The notes beneath the pieces are model-generated. The model worked only from the letters and a program-made list of their open reading frames with translations, had not been told where the DNA came from and made no database searches. This document shows, piece after piece, positions 33,312 to 42,989 of a DNA stretch of 64,000 nt. The stretch is from NCBI RefSeq assembly GCF_016428905.1, contig NZ_JAELTQ010000003.1, positions 1 to 64,000 on the forward strand. Reading direction: 5' to 3'. The stretch's first letter is position 1. Each line of letters starts with the position of its first letter. The position numbers and the translations under genes are program-made. This DNA is from Dyella sp. ASV24 (GTDB taxonomy: Bacteria; Pseudomonadota; Gammaproteobacteria; Xanthomonadales; Rhodanobacteraceae).

Positions 33312-34629
33312 CGCTTGCGCTCAAGGTAAAGGCATCGAGGTCTTTGGCTTGGGTCATGGGCACGCCGGGCGGCGCGCCGAAAATGTTGTCGCTCACGCCG
33401 TTGAAGCGCGTAAAGCGGAACCAGGTGGCAGCAATCTTCAGGTTCGCCTTTGATGTGAACGAATCATCCTTGCCGAACGGCGTCCAGTACAGACTGATCA
33501 AGTTCGCCGTGCTGTCCGGTGTGCCATAGGGCGGGTAGCGCGCCGGGTCTTCCGTGCCCGTGCTTACCAAGTGCGCCACCTGCAAGGCATAGCTTTGCTT
33601 AAAGGTGTAGGTCACGCTGAGCGTGCGGTCGTGCGCGTCGCCGTGCGACTTGGTCGCCAGTCCATTGATGGTGGGCGTGCTGCCATAGTCACGTTGTTCC
33701 AGGATGTTCACATAGCTCACCTGCACGATGTGTTCGCGATTGCCGAGGAACTGATACGTCAGGTCATAGCCCAGGTCGGTAATGTCATCGCTCTGCGCAT
33801 TGCGCGGCAGCTGGCGCTTTGTTGTGAGCGCCACCACACCGGCGGAGAAGAACTGCCGCTTCATGTCTTTCATATACGCGAAGCGGAAGTAACCCGTGTC
33901 GCTGAGTCGGCCGGGATCCCCGCCGGTGCTGTAGCCCAGGTGATCTTGCACCGAGGTCGGCATCGCGTTGTAGGTGCCGATCTCGCCGTACCAGTTGTCG
34001 TCATACAGCGCATATACGCCGCCGCCGATCACGCGGTTGTAGAGCGAGTTGGGGCTGGACAGGTTGAGCAGCGTGCCGGATATCGCTGGTGGGCCGAGTG
34101 TCGACGCGTTGGGCAAGGCGCCGATAGGATCGTCGAACCCGGGGCTGTTGTTGATGCTTACGCCGACGATGGCGTCTTTGCCGGCAATCTTCAGATCCTT
34201 GGCTACGAAGCGCAGGTCCAGGTTGCTGAGTTTGGTGCTGAATTGATCCTTGCCGTTATTGTCCGTCTCCACCTTGACGAAGCCACCGAGGTGGTCGCTG
34301 ATACGGCCCGCCAGATAGATGTCCGCTTCCGTGAGCTGCGTGGTGTTGTCGCCGCGCTCCGGTGCGGTGCGCGTGCCGATAAGTTGCGCGGCCACTGGAA
34401 TCTTGATGCCCTGTCCGTCCGTGTCGGTGTACCCATTGAGTTTGAAACGCATGCCATAGGGCGTCAGCGCGGGACCATACGCGCCCGCGTGGCAATCCGC
34501 GCAGGCGGATCCCGTCTGGCGTGCGTACGCGGGCACCGCGTGTGCGCTATTGCCGGCCAGTATCGACAGCACGACAACGACTGCATAAATGGCGCACAAG
34601 GGCCAATGGCGGATCAGGGCAGGCTGCAT
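33301..34629 (-). CDS. Outer-membrane protein with one c-type haem motif
   Basis: A 442-residue exported protein. The ATG at 34629 is preferred for its CAGGAG ribosome site and signal peptide (IYAVVVVLSILAGNSAHA). Just after cleavage lies a single haem motif CADCH, then GPALTPYGMRFKLNGY. The remaining 390 residues are barrel-like strands with many Tyr/Gly/Asn and a terminal Phe (FTLSASVAF). It therefore combines a haem and a porin in one chain. It may pass electrons through the outer membrane together with the neighbouring cytochromes; this is inferred. Confidence 0.72.
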   Translation of the reverse strand: MQPALIRHWPLCAIYAVVVVLSILAGNSAHAVPAYARQTGSACADCHAGAYGPALTPYGMRFKLNGYTDTDGQGIKIPVAAQLIGTRTAPERGDNTTQLTEADIYLAGRISDHLGGFVKVETDNNGKDQFSTKLSNLDLRFVAKDLKIAGKDAIVGVSINNSPGFDDPIGALPNASTLGPPAISGTLLNLSSPNSLYNRVIGGGVYALYDDNWYGEIGTYNAMPTSVQDHLGYSTGGDPGRLSDTGYFRFAYMKDMKRQFFSAGVVALTTKRQLPRNAQSDDITDLGYDLTYQFLGNREHIVQVSYVNILEQRDYGSTPTINGLATKSHGDAHDRTLSVTYTFKQSYALQVAHLVSTGTEDPARYPPYGTPDSTANLISLYWTPFGKDDSFTSKANLKIAATWFRFTRFNGVSDNIFGAPPGVPMTQAKDLDAFTLSASVAF

Positions 34630-34676
34630 GAGATCTCCTGGTCTCGATGGGGCTCGCGCGGTGGGGCGAACAATGG

Positions 34677-35288
34677 TCATGAACGGCGGCGCCCGGGCAG
34701 CATCAGCCGTAGCGTGCGATCGCGCAGTACGAAGTGGTGCCAGAGCGCCGCAGCCACATGCAGCGTGATCAGTGCGAGCAGCACCCAGGCGACGCCCTGG
34801 TGCCAATCAGTGAGGTTGTCGGCGAGATCCTCGTCACTGGCAACAAGGGCGGGCAGCGTGAGACCGAAGAAGTGCACAGGCTTGCCCTGCGCATTACTGA
34901 GTGCCCAGCCCAGCAGGGGTTGAACCAGCAACAGCGCGTACAGGGCCAGATGGGTCGAGCCGGCAGCGAAGCGGATCAACGGCGACGTGTTGCCCTCGGT
35001 CGGCCATTTGCCTGACCGGAAGCGCAGCGCCGCCCGCATAAAGAACAGCAACAGCACCAGTAACCCGAAATGGCGATGGCCTTCCAGCAGCCACATGCGA
35101 AGCGCGCGGCCGTCCACTTCGTCGCGCACCAGGATGAGGGTGACCGCTAAGGCGAGAAATAGCGCCGTCAGCCAGTGCATGGCTACCAATGTGCGCGGCC
35201 GCGCCGGTGGGCCATCGTCACGGACGTCGACGGGTGCGCGCGCTTGGCCGTTGTCTGTCGCCGACGACGTCTTGTTCTGCCATTCCAT
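34677..35288 (-). CDS. Cytochrome b561
   Basis: A 203-residue inner-membrane dihaem protein. The ATG at 35288 has AGAGG upstream; the long extension to 35531 looks like leader DNA. After a 35-residue polar N-terminus come four membrane segments with the haem-ligand histidines in VAMHWLTALFLALAV, GHRHFGLLVLL, STHLALYALL and ALITLHVAAALWHH. It could feed electrons from quinol or accept them from the cytochrome c encoded 1.4 kb downstream in the same direction. Confidence 0.88.
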   Translation of the reverse strand: MEWQNKTSSATDNGQARAPVDVRDDGPPARPRTLVAMHWLTALFLALAVTLILVRDEVDGRALRMWLLEGHRHFGLLVLLLFFMRAALRFRSGKWPTEGNTSPLIRFAAGSTHLALYALLLVQPLLGWALSNAQGKPVHFFGLTLPALVASDEDLADNLTDWHQGVAWVLLALITLHVAAALWHHFVLRDRTLRLMLPGRRRS

Positions 35289-35529
35289 GTACGAACCTCT
35301 ATGCCTCGCCTCATTGGTTCGCATGGACCATGCGCCTGTCGATCCCGATGAAACGGAAGCGATGGTCGCAAGGGGCGAACCTGCGTTGTGGCGTGAGTGC
35401 CCGGCGCGAACGGAAAGGTTGTGCCTACGTGTCGTTACCGCGAAAGAGATGTCACGCAACCTTGCGCGTGATGAATGGCACTCAATGCATAGAGTCCTTG
35501 ATGACGACTCCACACGCCGGGTTGGGAGC

Positions 35530-35967
35530 ATGGAAATCGAACGCGTTCAATTGCAGAAGCATGGTGACCACGGCGGGATGCTCATTGCCCTTGAGCAGGA
35601 CATCAATGTCCCTTTCGTGATTCGCCGCGTGTACTACATCTTCTCGACGCAGCGCGACGTGCACCGAGGCAAGCACGCCCACCGGCACCTGCATCAACTG
35701 GCCGTGGCCGTGCGTGGCTCGGTGACCATCATGCTCGATGACGGCACGGGGCCGGTCGAGGTGGTGCTCAACGATCCATCCCAGGGTCTGCTGCTGGGCT
35801 GCATGGTGTGGCGGGAGCTGTACGACTTCAGCGACGACTGCGTATTGATGGTGCTGGCGGACCACCTCTACGATCCTGCTGACTACATCACCGACTACGA
35901 CGTCTTCCTGAGTGAGGTGAAAGACCTTGCCTATCCGAACGGACTGGTGGCATGTCAAAGCGCCTAG
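35530..35967 (+). CDS. FdtA/WxcM-like dTDP-sugar 3,4-ketoisomerase
   Basis: A 145-residue cupin enzyme. The family moves the keto group of dTDP-4-keto-6-deoxyglucose from C4 to C3. The ATG at 35530 gives a typical FdtA start (MEIERVQLQKHGDHGGMLIA). The cupin histidines lie in HRGKHAHRHLHQLAVAVRG, near residues 45-62, and the end has DYDVFLSEVK. It is the first gene of the 15-gene polysaccharide operon and overlaps the acyltransferase gene by 16 bases. The rmlA and rmlB genes that make its substrate are not in the window. Confidence 0.85.
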   Translation: MEIERVQLQKHGDHGGMLIALEQDINVPFVIRRVYYIFSTQRDVHRGKHAHRHLHQLAVAVRGSVTIMLDDGTGPVEVVLNDPSQGLLLGCMVWRELYDFSDDCVLMVLADHLYDPADYITDYDVFLSEVKDLAYPNGLVACQSA

Positions 35968-36617
35968 TTCTGATCGGTGCGGGCGAGCTGGCGCAGATCG
36001 CCTGTGAGTATTTCGAGCACGACAGCGACTATGAGGTTGCGGCCTTTAGCGTGGAGAGCCCTTACCTGACCGAGCCTGAGCTGGCAGGACGGCCCGTGGT
36101 CCCGTACGAGGTGCTGGAGTCGCTCTATCCGCCCGCCGAGTTCGAGGCCTTTGTGGCGGTGCCTGCGAGTCAGCTCAATCGCCTGCGTGCACGCCTCTAC
36201 CTGGACGCAAAAGGCCGAGGCTATCGCTTTGCGACCTACGTCAGCTCGCATGCCTTTGTATGGCGCAATGTCGAGATCGGCGAGAACAGCTTCATCTTCG
36301 AAAACAACGTGATTCAGCCGTTTGTACGCATTGGCAACAACTGCATTCTGTGGAGCGGAAACCATGTCGGGCATCGCACGGTGATTCGCGACCATGTCTT
36401 CGTGGCTTCGCATGCGGTCATCTCGGGTTACTGCGATGTCGGCGAAAGCAGCTTTATTGGCGTCAACACCACGTTCAACGACCACGTGAAAGTGGCGGCG
36501 GACAACGTGATCGGCTCCGGCGCGCTGGTCCATCGGGATACGGAGCCGGGAAAGGTCTATGTCGGGTCGCCCGCCAAGGCCGTTCCTGGGCGCTCCAGTT
36601 TTGACGTGAGGCTTTGA
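35952..36617 (+). CDS. NeuD/PglD-like sugar acyltransferase
   Basis: A 221-residue transferase. The N-terminal Rossmann-like half starts with KRLVLIGAGELAQIACEYFE. The second half is a left-handed beta-helix made of hexapeptide repeats (IGENSFIFENNVIQPFVRIG and IRDHVFVASHAVISGYCDVG). Such enzymes acetylate or formylate amino sugars. It probably acylates the 3-amino sugar made by the neighbouring ketoisomerase and aminotransferase. Confidence 0.85.
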   Translation: MSKRLVLIGAGELAQIACEYFEHDSDYEVAAFSVESPYLTEPELAGRPVVPYEVLESLYPPAEFEAFVAVPASQLNRLRARLYLDAKGRGYRFATYVSSHAFVWRNVEIGENSFIFENNVIQPFVRIGNNCILWSGNHVGHRTVIRDHVFVASHAVISGYCDVGESSFIGVNTTFNDHVKVAADNVIGSGALVHRDTEPGKVYVGSPAKAVPGRSSFDVRL

Positions 36618-37571
36618 GTGCCCATGGCAACCTGGCGTAAGCAGGGGCTTGTCTTCGACACCGCGCGGCAGGGCGTGGGCGGATGGATGCGCCACTCGGC
36701 GCTCACGCCGACGCCATGGCGCATCGACACGTCCACCATCCGGGTTTATGCGGGTTTTCGCGACGACCAGGGCGTGAGCCGCATCGGCTATGTCGACGTG
36801 CTTGCGAAAGACCCCTCCGTCATCCTGCGCGTCAGCAGACAACCCGTGCTCGACGTGGGTCGTGCCGGCTGCTTCGATGACAACGGCATGATCCTGGGCG
36901 ACGTGGTGGATACACCCGGTGGTCTCCACTTGTTCTATGTAGGCTTCCAACAGGTGGCGCGCGCCAAGTTCCTGGCCTTCACGGGTCTCGCCATGTCCAC
37001 CGATGGCGGCGAGCATTTCGAGCGAATGCAGGAAACCCCCATCCTCGATCGTGCCCCCGGACGAAGCACCATCGGAGCCGTGCACACCGCGATGTTCGAT
37101 GGCGTGCAATGGCGGCTCTGGTATGCGGTGGGCGACGACTGGGAGTGGATCGGCGGGCGGCCCTTTCCGCGCTATCACATCCGCTGTGTGACAACGCGCG
37201 ATCTCACGGATATTCCCCGCGACGATCACATTTGCCTGATGCCGCAGGACAGCGAATACCGTATCGGGCGTCCGCGTGTGTATCGGGCCGGCGATCGTTA
37301 CGCGATGCTTTTCACGCGAGGTAACGTCACCGGTGAGTATTTGCCTGGCGCGGCCTTCAGTGATGACGGGCTGGTCTGGGCGCGTCAGGACGAGGCGCTC
37401 GGTATCGGTCTTTCCGAGAGTGGTTGGGATTCGCGCACACTTTGTTATCCGGCGCTGCTTCCTCGTGGCGGCGATGTCCTGATGTTCTACAACGGCAATG
37501 ACATGGGGCGGGACGGCTTTGGCGTAGCCGTGGCGCGACAATCCCTTTTCGATGGGGGCATCCATGCTTAA
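36618..37571 (+). CDS. Five-bladed beta-propeller protein (GH43/GH130-like)
   Basis: A 317-residue cytosolic protein starting at GTG 36618, directly after the preceding stop; an ATG at 36624 is an alternative. Repeating segments such as RIDTSTIRVYAGFRDDQGVS, GLHLFYVGFQ, RLWYAVGDDWEW and DVLMFYNGNDMG are the Trp/Tyr-rich blades of the GH43/GH32/GH130 clan. No signal peptide is present, so it may act on nucleotide sugars or serve as a modified-sugar hydrolase or phosphorylase inside the cell. The exact activity is unclear. Confidence 0.65.
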   Translation: MPMATWRKQGLVFDTARQGVGGWMRHSALTPTPWRIDTSTIRVYAGFRDDQGVSRIGYVDVLAKDPSVILRVSRQPVLDVGRAGCFDDNGMILGDVVDTPGGLHLFYVGFQQVARAKFLAFTGLAMSTDGGEHFERMQETPILDRAPGRSTIGAVHTAMFDGVQWRLWYAVGDDWEWIGGRPFPRYHIRCVTTRDLTDIPRDDHICLMPQDSEYRIGRPRVYRAGDRYAMLFTRGNVTGEYLPGAAFSDDGLVWARQDEALGIGLSESGWDSRTLCYPALLPRGGDVLMFYNGNDMGRDGFGVAVARQSLFDGGIHA

Positions 37572-38496
37572 GGTGCGCCCCTACCAGCCATCGGACGCGG
37601 ATGCCTGGAATGTTGTCGTGGGACGGTCGCGGAATGGCAACTTCCTGCATCAACGTGGCTACATGGACTATCACGCCGACCGCTTCGCCGACTGCTCGTT
37701 GCTGGTGGAGCGGGGGCAGGAGATCGTCGCGGTCTTTCCGGCCAATCTCCGCGGCAACGTGGTCAGCAGTCACGGAGGACTCACCTACGCAGGTGTTATC
37801 GCGACGCATGAGCTGCGTGCCGACTCCACCCTGAACGTGTTTGAGCTGATGGGTGAGTACTACCGGCGTAACGGCGTGGAGCGCGTCATCTACAAGCCAG
37901 TGCCACACGTCTTTCATGCGTATCCAGCCGAAGAGGATCTCTACGCCCTGCAGCGCGTAGGTGCACGCCTGAGTCGGCGCGATATCTCTTCTGTGATTCC
38001 GCTACGTCATGCCGCGGGTTTCTCGGACATGCGTCGAAGAGCCATTCGGCGGGCCGAAAGCGCAGGCGTGGAAATAGGGCAGGGCAAGGATCTGTCGGCC
38101 TATCACGCGCTGCTCAACGAGGTGCTGCGTCGGCACGATGCCGTGCCAACGCACAGCGCCGCCGAGCTTGCCCTGCTTCAATCCCGATTTCCAGAACAGA
38201 TCGTGCTGCACGAGGCACGCCTGGACGGCGAACTGCTGGCGGGTGTGCTGGTGTACGACTTTGGGCGCACCGTGCACGCCCAGTACATCGCGGCGTCGGA
38301 GGAAGGTCGGCGTGTCGATGCGCTCAGCCTGCTGCTCGGCTCGCTGGTGGGCAGCGTATACGCCAATCGAAGCTACTTCAGCTTGGGCATCTCTACCGAG
38401 CGGAACGGTACCGTGCTCAATAGTGGCCTGGTGGCGCAGAAGGAGTCCTTCGGTGCGCGCGGTGTCGTGCACGACTTCTACGAGTGGGCGCTGTGA
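37564..38496 (+). CDS. GNAT/FemAB-like acyltransferase
   Basis: A 310-residue protein whose ATG at 37564 overlaps the previous gene by eight bases. It resembles the FemAB/BioF2-like branch of the GNAT superfamily: an N-terminal half with [20 protein letters not shown] and a C-terminal half with [15 protein letters not shown] followed by [10 protein letters not shown]. Members transfer amino acids or acyl groups to sugars or lipids. In this operon it could add an aminoacyl group to the 3-amino sugar. Confidence 0.75.
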   Translation: MLKVRPYQPSDADAWNVVVGRSRNGNFLHQRGYMDYHADRFADCSLLVERGQEIVAVFPANLRGNVVSSHGGLTYAGVIATHELRADSTLNVFELMGEYYRRNGVERVIYKPVPHVFHAYPAEEDLYALQRVGARLSRRDISSVIPLRHAAGFSDMRRRAIRRAESAGVEIGQGKDLSAYHALLNEVLRRHDAVPTHSAAELALLQSRFPEQIVLHEARLDGELLAGVLVYDFGRTVHAQYIAASEEGRRVDALSLLLGSLVGSVYANRSYFSLGISTERNGTVLNSGLVAQKESFGARGVVHDFYEWAL

Positions 38497-39608
38497 TGGA
38501 CGTGCCATTCCTTTCATTGCGCGACGTCAATGCACCGTACGTCGACGAGCTCAAGGCAGCTGCCGCGAGGGTGATCGATTCCGGCTGGTACGTGATGGGC
38601 AACGAATTGGCGGCATTCGAGCGTGAGTTCGCCGCTTACTGCGGTGTTGCGCACGCCATTGGCGTAGGCAATGGGCTGGATGCCCTTTCGCTGATCCTGC
38701 GCGGTTACAAGGAGATGGGGCGACTGCGCGATGGTGACGAGGTCATCGTTCCGGCGAACACCTTCATTGCCTCATTCCTCGCCATCACGGCCAACCAGTT
38801 GGTGCCGGTTCCCGTTGAGCCGGATCCGGAAACCTACAACATCGATCCGGCGCGGGTCGAGGCTGCGCTGGGCGTGCGAACGCGCGCGATCATGCCCGTT
38901 CATCTGTACGGCCAGCTGGCGGACATGGAGGCATTGGCGGATATCGCGCGGCGGCGCGAGTTGCTGCTGATCGAGGATGCCGCGCAGGCGCACGGCGCAA
39001 GTCGGGAAGGTCGCCGCGCCGGCGCCTTTGGCGACGCCTCCGGGTTCAGTTTCTTTCCCGCAAAGAACCTTGGTGCGCTGGGTGACGGCGGTGCGGTAGT
39101 CACCGGTGACAGCGAGCTCGCCGCGCGCGTGGCGGCGCTACGGAACTACGGCGCGGAAGTGAAGTACCACCATGTGTACCAGGGTCTCAATTCTCGGCTG
39201 GACGAGATGCAGGCGGCTCTGTTGCGAGTCAAGCTGGGGCATCTCGACGATGCGGTCATGCTCCGCCGATGGGTGGCGCGATGTTATCGGGATGCCATAC
39301 GTCATCCGCACATTGAGCTGCCGCAGGTGCAGGCGGAAGACGCGCACGCCTGGCACTTGTTTGTGGTCCGCTGTGGTCGGCGCGAAGCGCTGAAAGCCCA
39401 TCTGGCCGCTCACGGCGTACAGAGTCAGGTGCACTATCCGGTGCCAGCGCATCGCCAGCCCGCTTACCCGTCGTTGCACGGCATCGAGCTTCCGTTGACC
39501 GATCGATTGCATCGCGAAGTGCTGAGCTTGCCGATCAGCCCCGTGATGAGCAATGAGGCGGTCGAGCGCGTCATCGATGCATGCAATGCCTTTGAGAGCG
39601 CGTCATGA
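38496..39608 (+). CDS. DegT/DnrJ/EryC1-type sugar aminotransferase (FdtB-like)
   Basis: A 370-residue PLP enzyme that installs an amino group on a keto sugar. The ATG at 38496 shares one base with the preceding stop (TGATG). Key features are the early glycine-rich loop VGNGLDAL, the cofactor-contacting D161 in [12 protein letters not shown], and the Schiff-base Lys190 in [14 protein letters not shown]. Beside FdtA it most likely makes dTDP-3-amino-3,6-dideoxyhexose. It overlaps the flippase start by four bases. Confidence 0.9.
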   Translation: MDVPFLSLRDVNAPYVDELKAAAARVIDSGWYVMGNELAAFEREFAAYCGVAHAIGVGNGLDALSLILRGYKEMGRLRDGDEVIVPANTFIASFLAITANQLVPVPVEPDPETYNIDPARVEAALGVRTRAIMPVHLYGQLADMEALADIARRRELLLIEDAAQAHGASREGRRAGAFGDASGFSFFPAKNLGALGDGGAVVTGDSELAARVAALRNYGAEVKYHHVYQGLNSRLDEMQAALLRVKLGHLDDAVMLRRWVARCYRDAIRHPHIELPQVQAEDAHAWHLFVVRCGRREALKAHLAAHGVQSQVHYPVPAHRQPAYPSLHGIELPLTDRLHREVLSLPISPVMSNEAVERVIDACNAFESAS

Positions 39609-40855
39609 ACATCGCGCGCGCCAGCCTCTACGCCTCAGTGGCCACGGCTGCGAAGCTGCTTGCTGGATTGGTGATCATCAAGTTGGTGGCCTGGATGGCA
39701 GGCCCTGAAGGCGTGGGCCGCCTCGGTCAGTTCATGAGCCTGATGTCAGTGTTGGCCGTCTGGGCCGGCGGCGGCATCAGTGCCGGCGTCGTGAAGTACG
39801 TCGCCGAGTATCGCGACGATCCGCAGAAACTGTCTCGCTTGCTGGCCGCCGCGTTGTGGTATGCGCTGTGCGCGTCATGCCTGATCGGTGCTGTCGGGCT
39901 TCTGCTCAGTCGGGAGATAGCGGTTTGGCTGTTAGGTGACGTCCGTTATCAACGCCTTATTGCCTTGCTGGCCGCCGCGCAGGTGGGCATTGCCCTGGCG
40001 AACTACCTTCTTGCCGTCATCAATGGCTTCATGGATGTGAAGCGGCTTGCCTGCATCCAGGGGCTGGGGTCGCTGCTCAGCATTGCATTGGCGTTGTGCC
40101 TGGCGCGCTGGCTGCATTTGTACGGCGCGTTGCTGGCGTTGGTGATCGGTCAGTTGTTGGTGCTTGCCGTAGGTCTTCCCGCCTGGTGGCGGAGTCCGTA
40201 TTTCAGCCGGCACATGCTGCATATGCGCTTCGATCGCGAAATGACACTGCGGTTGGCCGCATTCTCCGTGATGACGTTGAGCTCGGCGCTGTTGCCTCCG
40301 TTGGTGAATATCGCCGTGCGCGACCATCTGGCTGCCCAGTTCGGTTGGGAGCATGTGGGCTACTGGCAGGCCGTGGGCAAGGTGTCCGATGCCTATTTGT
40401 TGTTCCTCACCACGGCGATCAACGTGTACTACCTGCCCAAGCTGGCGTCGACGCATGCGCGCGAATCGCTGGTGACGGAACTTCGCCTTGCCTACCGCTA
40501 CGTCATGCCGGCCGTTGTGGTGTTGGCTTTGGGGGTTTACCTCTGCCGAGGCTGGGTGACGTCGTTGCTGTTCAGTGATGGCTTCGCGGCAGCCAACGTG
40601 CTGTATGCGCCGCAGCTGATCGGAGACGTCGTAAAGATCGCTTCCTTCGTGCTGTCGTACGTGATGCTGGCCAAGGCCATGACGGGCTTGTTCGTGGCTT
40701 CTGAGGTTGTCTTTTCCATCAGCTATGTCGCGTTGGTGTTTCTCTTCACAGGGCGCTTCGGATTGGTGGGTGCGATGTATGCATTCGCAGTGAATTATGT
40801 GCTTTACCTCGCTTTCAACATCATCGTCGTGCGTCGCTACCTGGGGGAACTATGA
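39605..40855 (+). CDS. Wzx-like polysaccharide flippase
   Basis: A 416-residue integral membrane protein with about 12 helices, starting with [20 protein letters not shown] and belonging to the O-antigen/teichuronic flippase (MOP) group. It should move the lipid-linked repeat unit to the outer leaflet of the inner membrane. Four-base overlaps join it to the genes on both sides. Confidence 0.88.
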   Translation: MNIARASLYASVATAAKLLAGLVIIKLVAWMAGPEGVGRLGQFMSLMSVLAVWAGGGISAGVVKYVAEYRDDPQKLSRLLAAALWYALCASCLIGAVGLLLSREIAVWLLGDVRYQRLIALLAAAQVGIALANYLLAVINGFMDVKRLACIQGLGSLLSIALALCLARWLHLYGALLALVIGQLLVLAVGLPAWWRSPYFSRHMLHMRFDREMTLRLAAFSVMTLSSALLPPLVNIAVRDHLAAQFGWEHVGYWQAVGKVSDAYLLFLTTAINVYYLPKLASTHARESLVTELRLAYRYVMPAVVVLALGVYLCRGWVTSLLFSDGFAAANVLYAPQLIGDVVKIASFVLSYVMLAKAMTGLFVASEVVFSISYVALVFLFTGRFGLVGAMYAFAVNYVLYLAFNIIVVRRYLGEL

Positions 40856-41805
40856 CGAGGGGCGAAGCCGTGCTCGATGGCGGTGTATGTCAGCCACTGG
40901 TTTCCGTGCTGGTGCCCGCTTACAACCACGAGAACTTCGTGGAGCGCTGTCTGGACAGTGTGCTGGAGGAGCCGTATCCCGCGAAGGAAATCGTCATCAT
41001 CGATGATGGATCGACAGACGCCACGGGTGAGCGGATTGCCGCCTGGATCGCACGACACGGCCATGAGCTGCCTGTCGAGTACGTGCGGAGAAAAAACAAG
41101 GGTATCGCAGCCACGCTCAACGAGTTGGCTGCGCGTGCGCGTGGTGACTTCCTGCGCCTCGGCGCTAGCGACGACTATCTGTTGCCCGGTGGCATCGAGG
41201 CCCAGGTGGACTATCTGCAGGCACATCCAAATAAGTGGGCTGTGATCGGCGATTCGCAGGTAGTGGATCGGAGGGGGCAACCCCTGCTCGGCAGCGGCAT
41301 GCGCAACCTTCACCACGCGGACATGAGGCTCTACCAGACAGACGACGGCATCCGCCGTGCCGTGATCACCCAATGGGCCATCGGCGGCCCGGTGACACTG
41401 GTGCGTCGCCGTGCGTTGGAGCGGGTGGCAGGATGGAACGAAGGTCTGCGGTTCGACGACTGGGACTTCTTTCTTCGTCTCTGTGCGCACGATGCGATTG
41501 GCTTTATCGATCGCCATGTGTGCGCCTATCGCATTCACGACACCAACGTCAGCCGCACGCGCGACGCTCGCACGCGCATCCACAATCTTATCGAGGCCCG
41601 TGATGTGGCCATTCGTCGGATGGGCATGTTTGATGAGCCATATCGCACGCTTCTGCTCGCCCAGTCACACCTTATCGGCGCCAAGATCGCCTTTCTGCAG
41701 CGGCGCTTGTCGGCCGTCGCTGCGCATATGGCCGCGTACGCATGGCTGACGCAGGTGTCGCGAATGAGGAACGGCCCCTCCCGCCGCTTGGCGGCACCCA
41801 CATGA
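40852..41805 (+). CDS. Family 2 glycosyltransferase
   Basis: A 317-residue GT-A fold transferase. Its opening PLVSVLVPAYNHENFVERCL and the segments EIVIIDDGSTDATG and RKNKGIAATLNEL are classical GT2 motifs. The metal-binding DxD-like acidic site is near GASDDYLLPGG (residue about 105). It probably adds one sugar of the repeat unit. It overlaps the polymerase gene by four bases. Confidence 0.9.
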   Translation: MTRGEAVLDGGVCQPLVSVLVPAYNHENFVERCLDSVLEEPYPAKEIVIIDDGSTDATGERIAAWIARHGHELPVEYVRRKNKGIAATLNELAARARGDFLRLGASDDYLLPGGIEAQVDYLQAHPNKWAVIGDSQVVDRRGQPLLGSGMRNLHHADMRLYQTDDGIRRAVITQWAIGGPVTLVRRRALERVAGWNEGLRFDDWDFFLRLCAHDAIGFIDRHVCAYRIHDTNVSRTRDARTRIHNLIEARDVAIRRMGMFDEPYRTLLLAQSHLIGAKIAFLQRRLSAVAAHMAAYAWLTQVSRMRNGPSRRLAAPT

Positions 41806-42977
41806 AACAGCTTCTCCGCCTGCCGTCGTTCTACCTGAGTGTGCCGCTGCTGGTGGCGTGTGGCCTGACATTGCTCACGTATGACCTGCCACCCAATTAC
41901 ATGGAAGGCCTGTTGCTGCTTGCCGCGACGGCCATGGCTATCCTGGCCTTCGATGCCTTCGCAGGCATTCGTCTGCCGAGTAGCGAAGCGTTCCTTGCGC
42001 GCGACTACACAGGAACGCGCGACGCCCTTGTGGCTCTGGTCTTCGCGGCCTTGATCGTGATGTTCTGCGTGCTGGATCTGGTGTTGTTCCCGGTGCCCTT
42101 GTTTGCTTCCCCATCTTCTTACGCAAACATGGAGGGTGGCCGCGACCATGTCCGGCACGTGTCGGATATGTGCTGGGTGCTGCCGCCGATCGGCCTGTTG
42201 TGCGCGCGCCAGCGATGGCTTCGTGCCGCGCTCGTACTGACGGGCTTGGTCTTTCCGGTGCTGGTGATCGACCGTAACCGCATTTTTGCGGCGTTGTTCT
42301 CCGTGGCGCTGATCGTGCTGCTGCGGCGTAACGAAGCAAAGGCCTTGCCGTGGAAGCGGGTGCTGCTGTTGGCCATCGGTGGCGCGACGGTGTTCTCGGT
42401 GCTCGGCATCCTGCGCTCAGGCACGCTGGATTACGTGACGCTCCCTTTCAGTGACGTGTATCGGGACGCGCCGCAAGGCGTGAAGTGGCTGCTCCTGTAC
42501 GCCAGCGCCGGGCCGTACAACTTTTCATCGATCTTGGCCAAGCAGTACACCGACACCCATTTCCTGATCAATCAGCTGGTCCCGATGGCTGGCTCGATCG
42601 TCACGGCGGACACTGGCATTCCTCTGGATGCCGCCAACATCAACGTCGGTACGGAGTTTTTTCCGTTCCTTATGGCGCTGGGGCCGGGTGGCGCCATGGC
42701 CTCCATGGTCGGCCTGTACCTGGTGCTGCTGTGGAGCGTGCGACGCGTGCAGCGTACGGTGCCGCTGTTCGGTCTGCTCATTTTCCTGCGTGTCTCCTAC
42801 ACGGCCCTCATGGCGCCTTTCGCACCGCAAGCCTTCACCTGGACCAGCTTCGGTTTCATCGCGCTATGTCTGTTGATGCAGTGGGTTGCCTCGCTGCTGC
42901 CGGATAGCCGTGCTCAAGGGTCCGTCGTTGAACACGACATGCCCGCCGGTCACGGGGCATCCCCTTCCATCCATTGA
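41802..42977 (+). CDS. Wzy-like O-antigen/EPS polymerase
   Basis: A 391-residue membrane protein with ten or more predicted helices and a large loop (residues about 215-285, DAPQGVKWLLLYASAGPYNF and TDTHFLINQL). The ATG at 41802 overlaps the GT2 stop. Size, topology and position between flippase, glycosyltransferase and Wzz-like genes fit the polymerase, whose sequences are always poorly conserved. Confidence 0.75.
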   Translation: MKQLLRLPSFYLSVPLLVACGLTLLTYDLPPNYMEGLLLLAATAMAILAFDAFAGIRLPSSEAFLARDYTGTRDALVALVFAALIVMFCVLDLVLFPVPLFASPSSYANMEGGRDHVRHVSDMCWVLPPIGLLCARQRWLRAALVLTGLVFPVLVIDRNRIFAALFSVALIVLLRRNEAKALPWKRVLLLAIGGATVFSVLGILRSGTLDYVTLPFSDVYRDAPQGVKWLLLYASAGPYNFSSILAKQYTDTHFLINQLVPMAGSIVTADTGIPLDAANINVGTEFFPFLMALGPGGAMASMVGLYLVLLWSVRRVQRTVPLFGLLIFLRVSYTALMAPFAPQAFTWTSFGFIALCLLMQWVASLLPDSRAQGSVVEHDMPAGHGASPSIH

Positions 42978-42989
42978 CGAGTCAGGATC

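Noticed and set aside
33571-34923. A 450-codon open frame on the plus strand
   Set aside because: It is opposite the haem-binding outer-membrane protein and the end of cytochrome b561, both supported by motifs and ribosome sites.
35964-37565. A 533-codon open frame on the minus strand
   Set aside because: It lies opposite the acyltransferase and beta-propeller genes, which are recognisable and overlap their operon neighbours. Its translation is His/Arg-rich shadow sequence.
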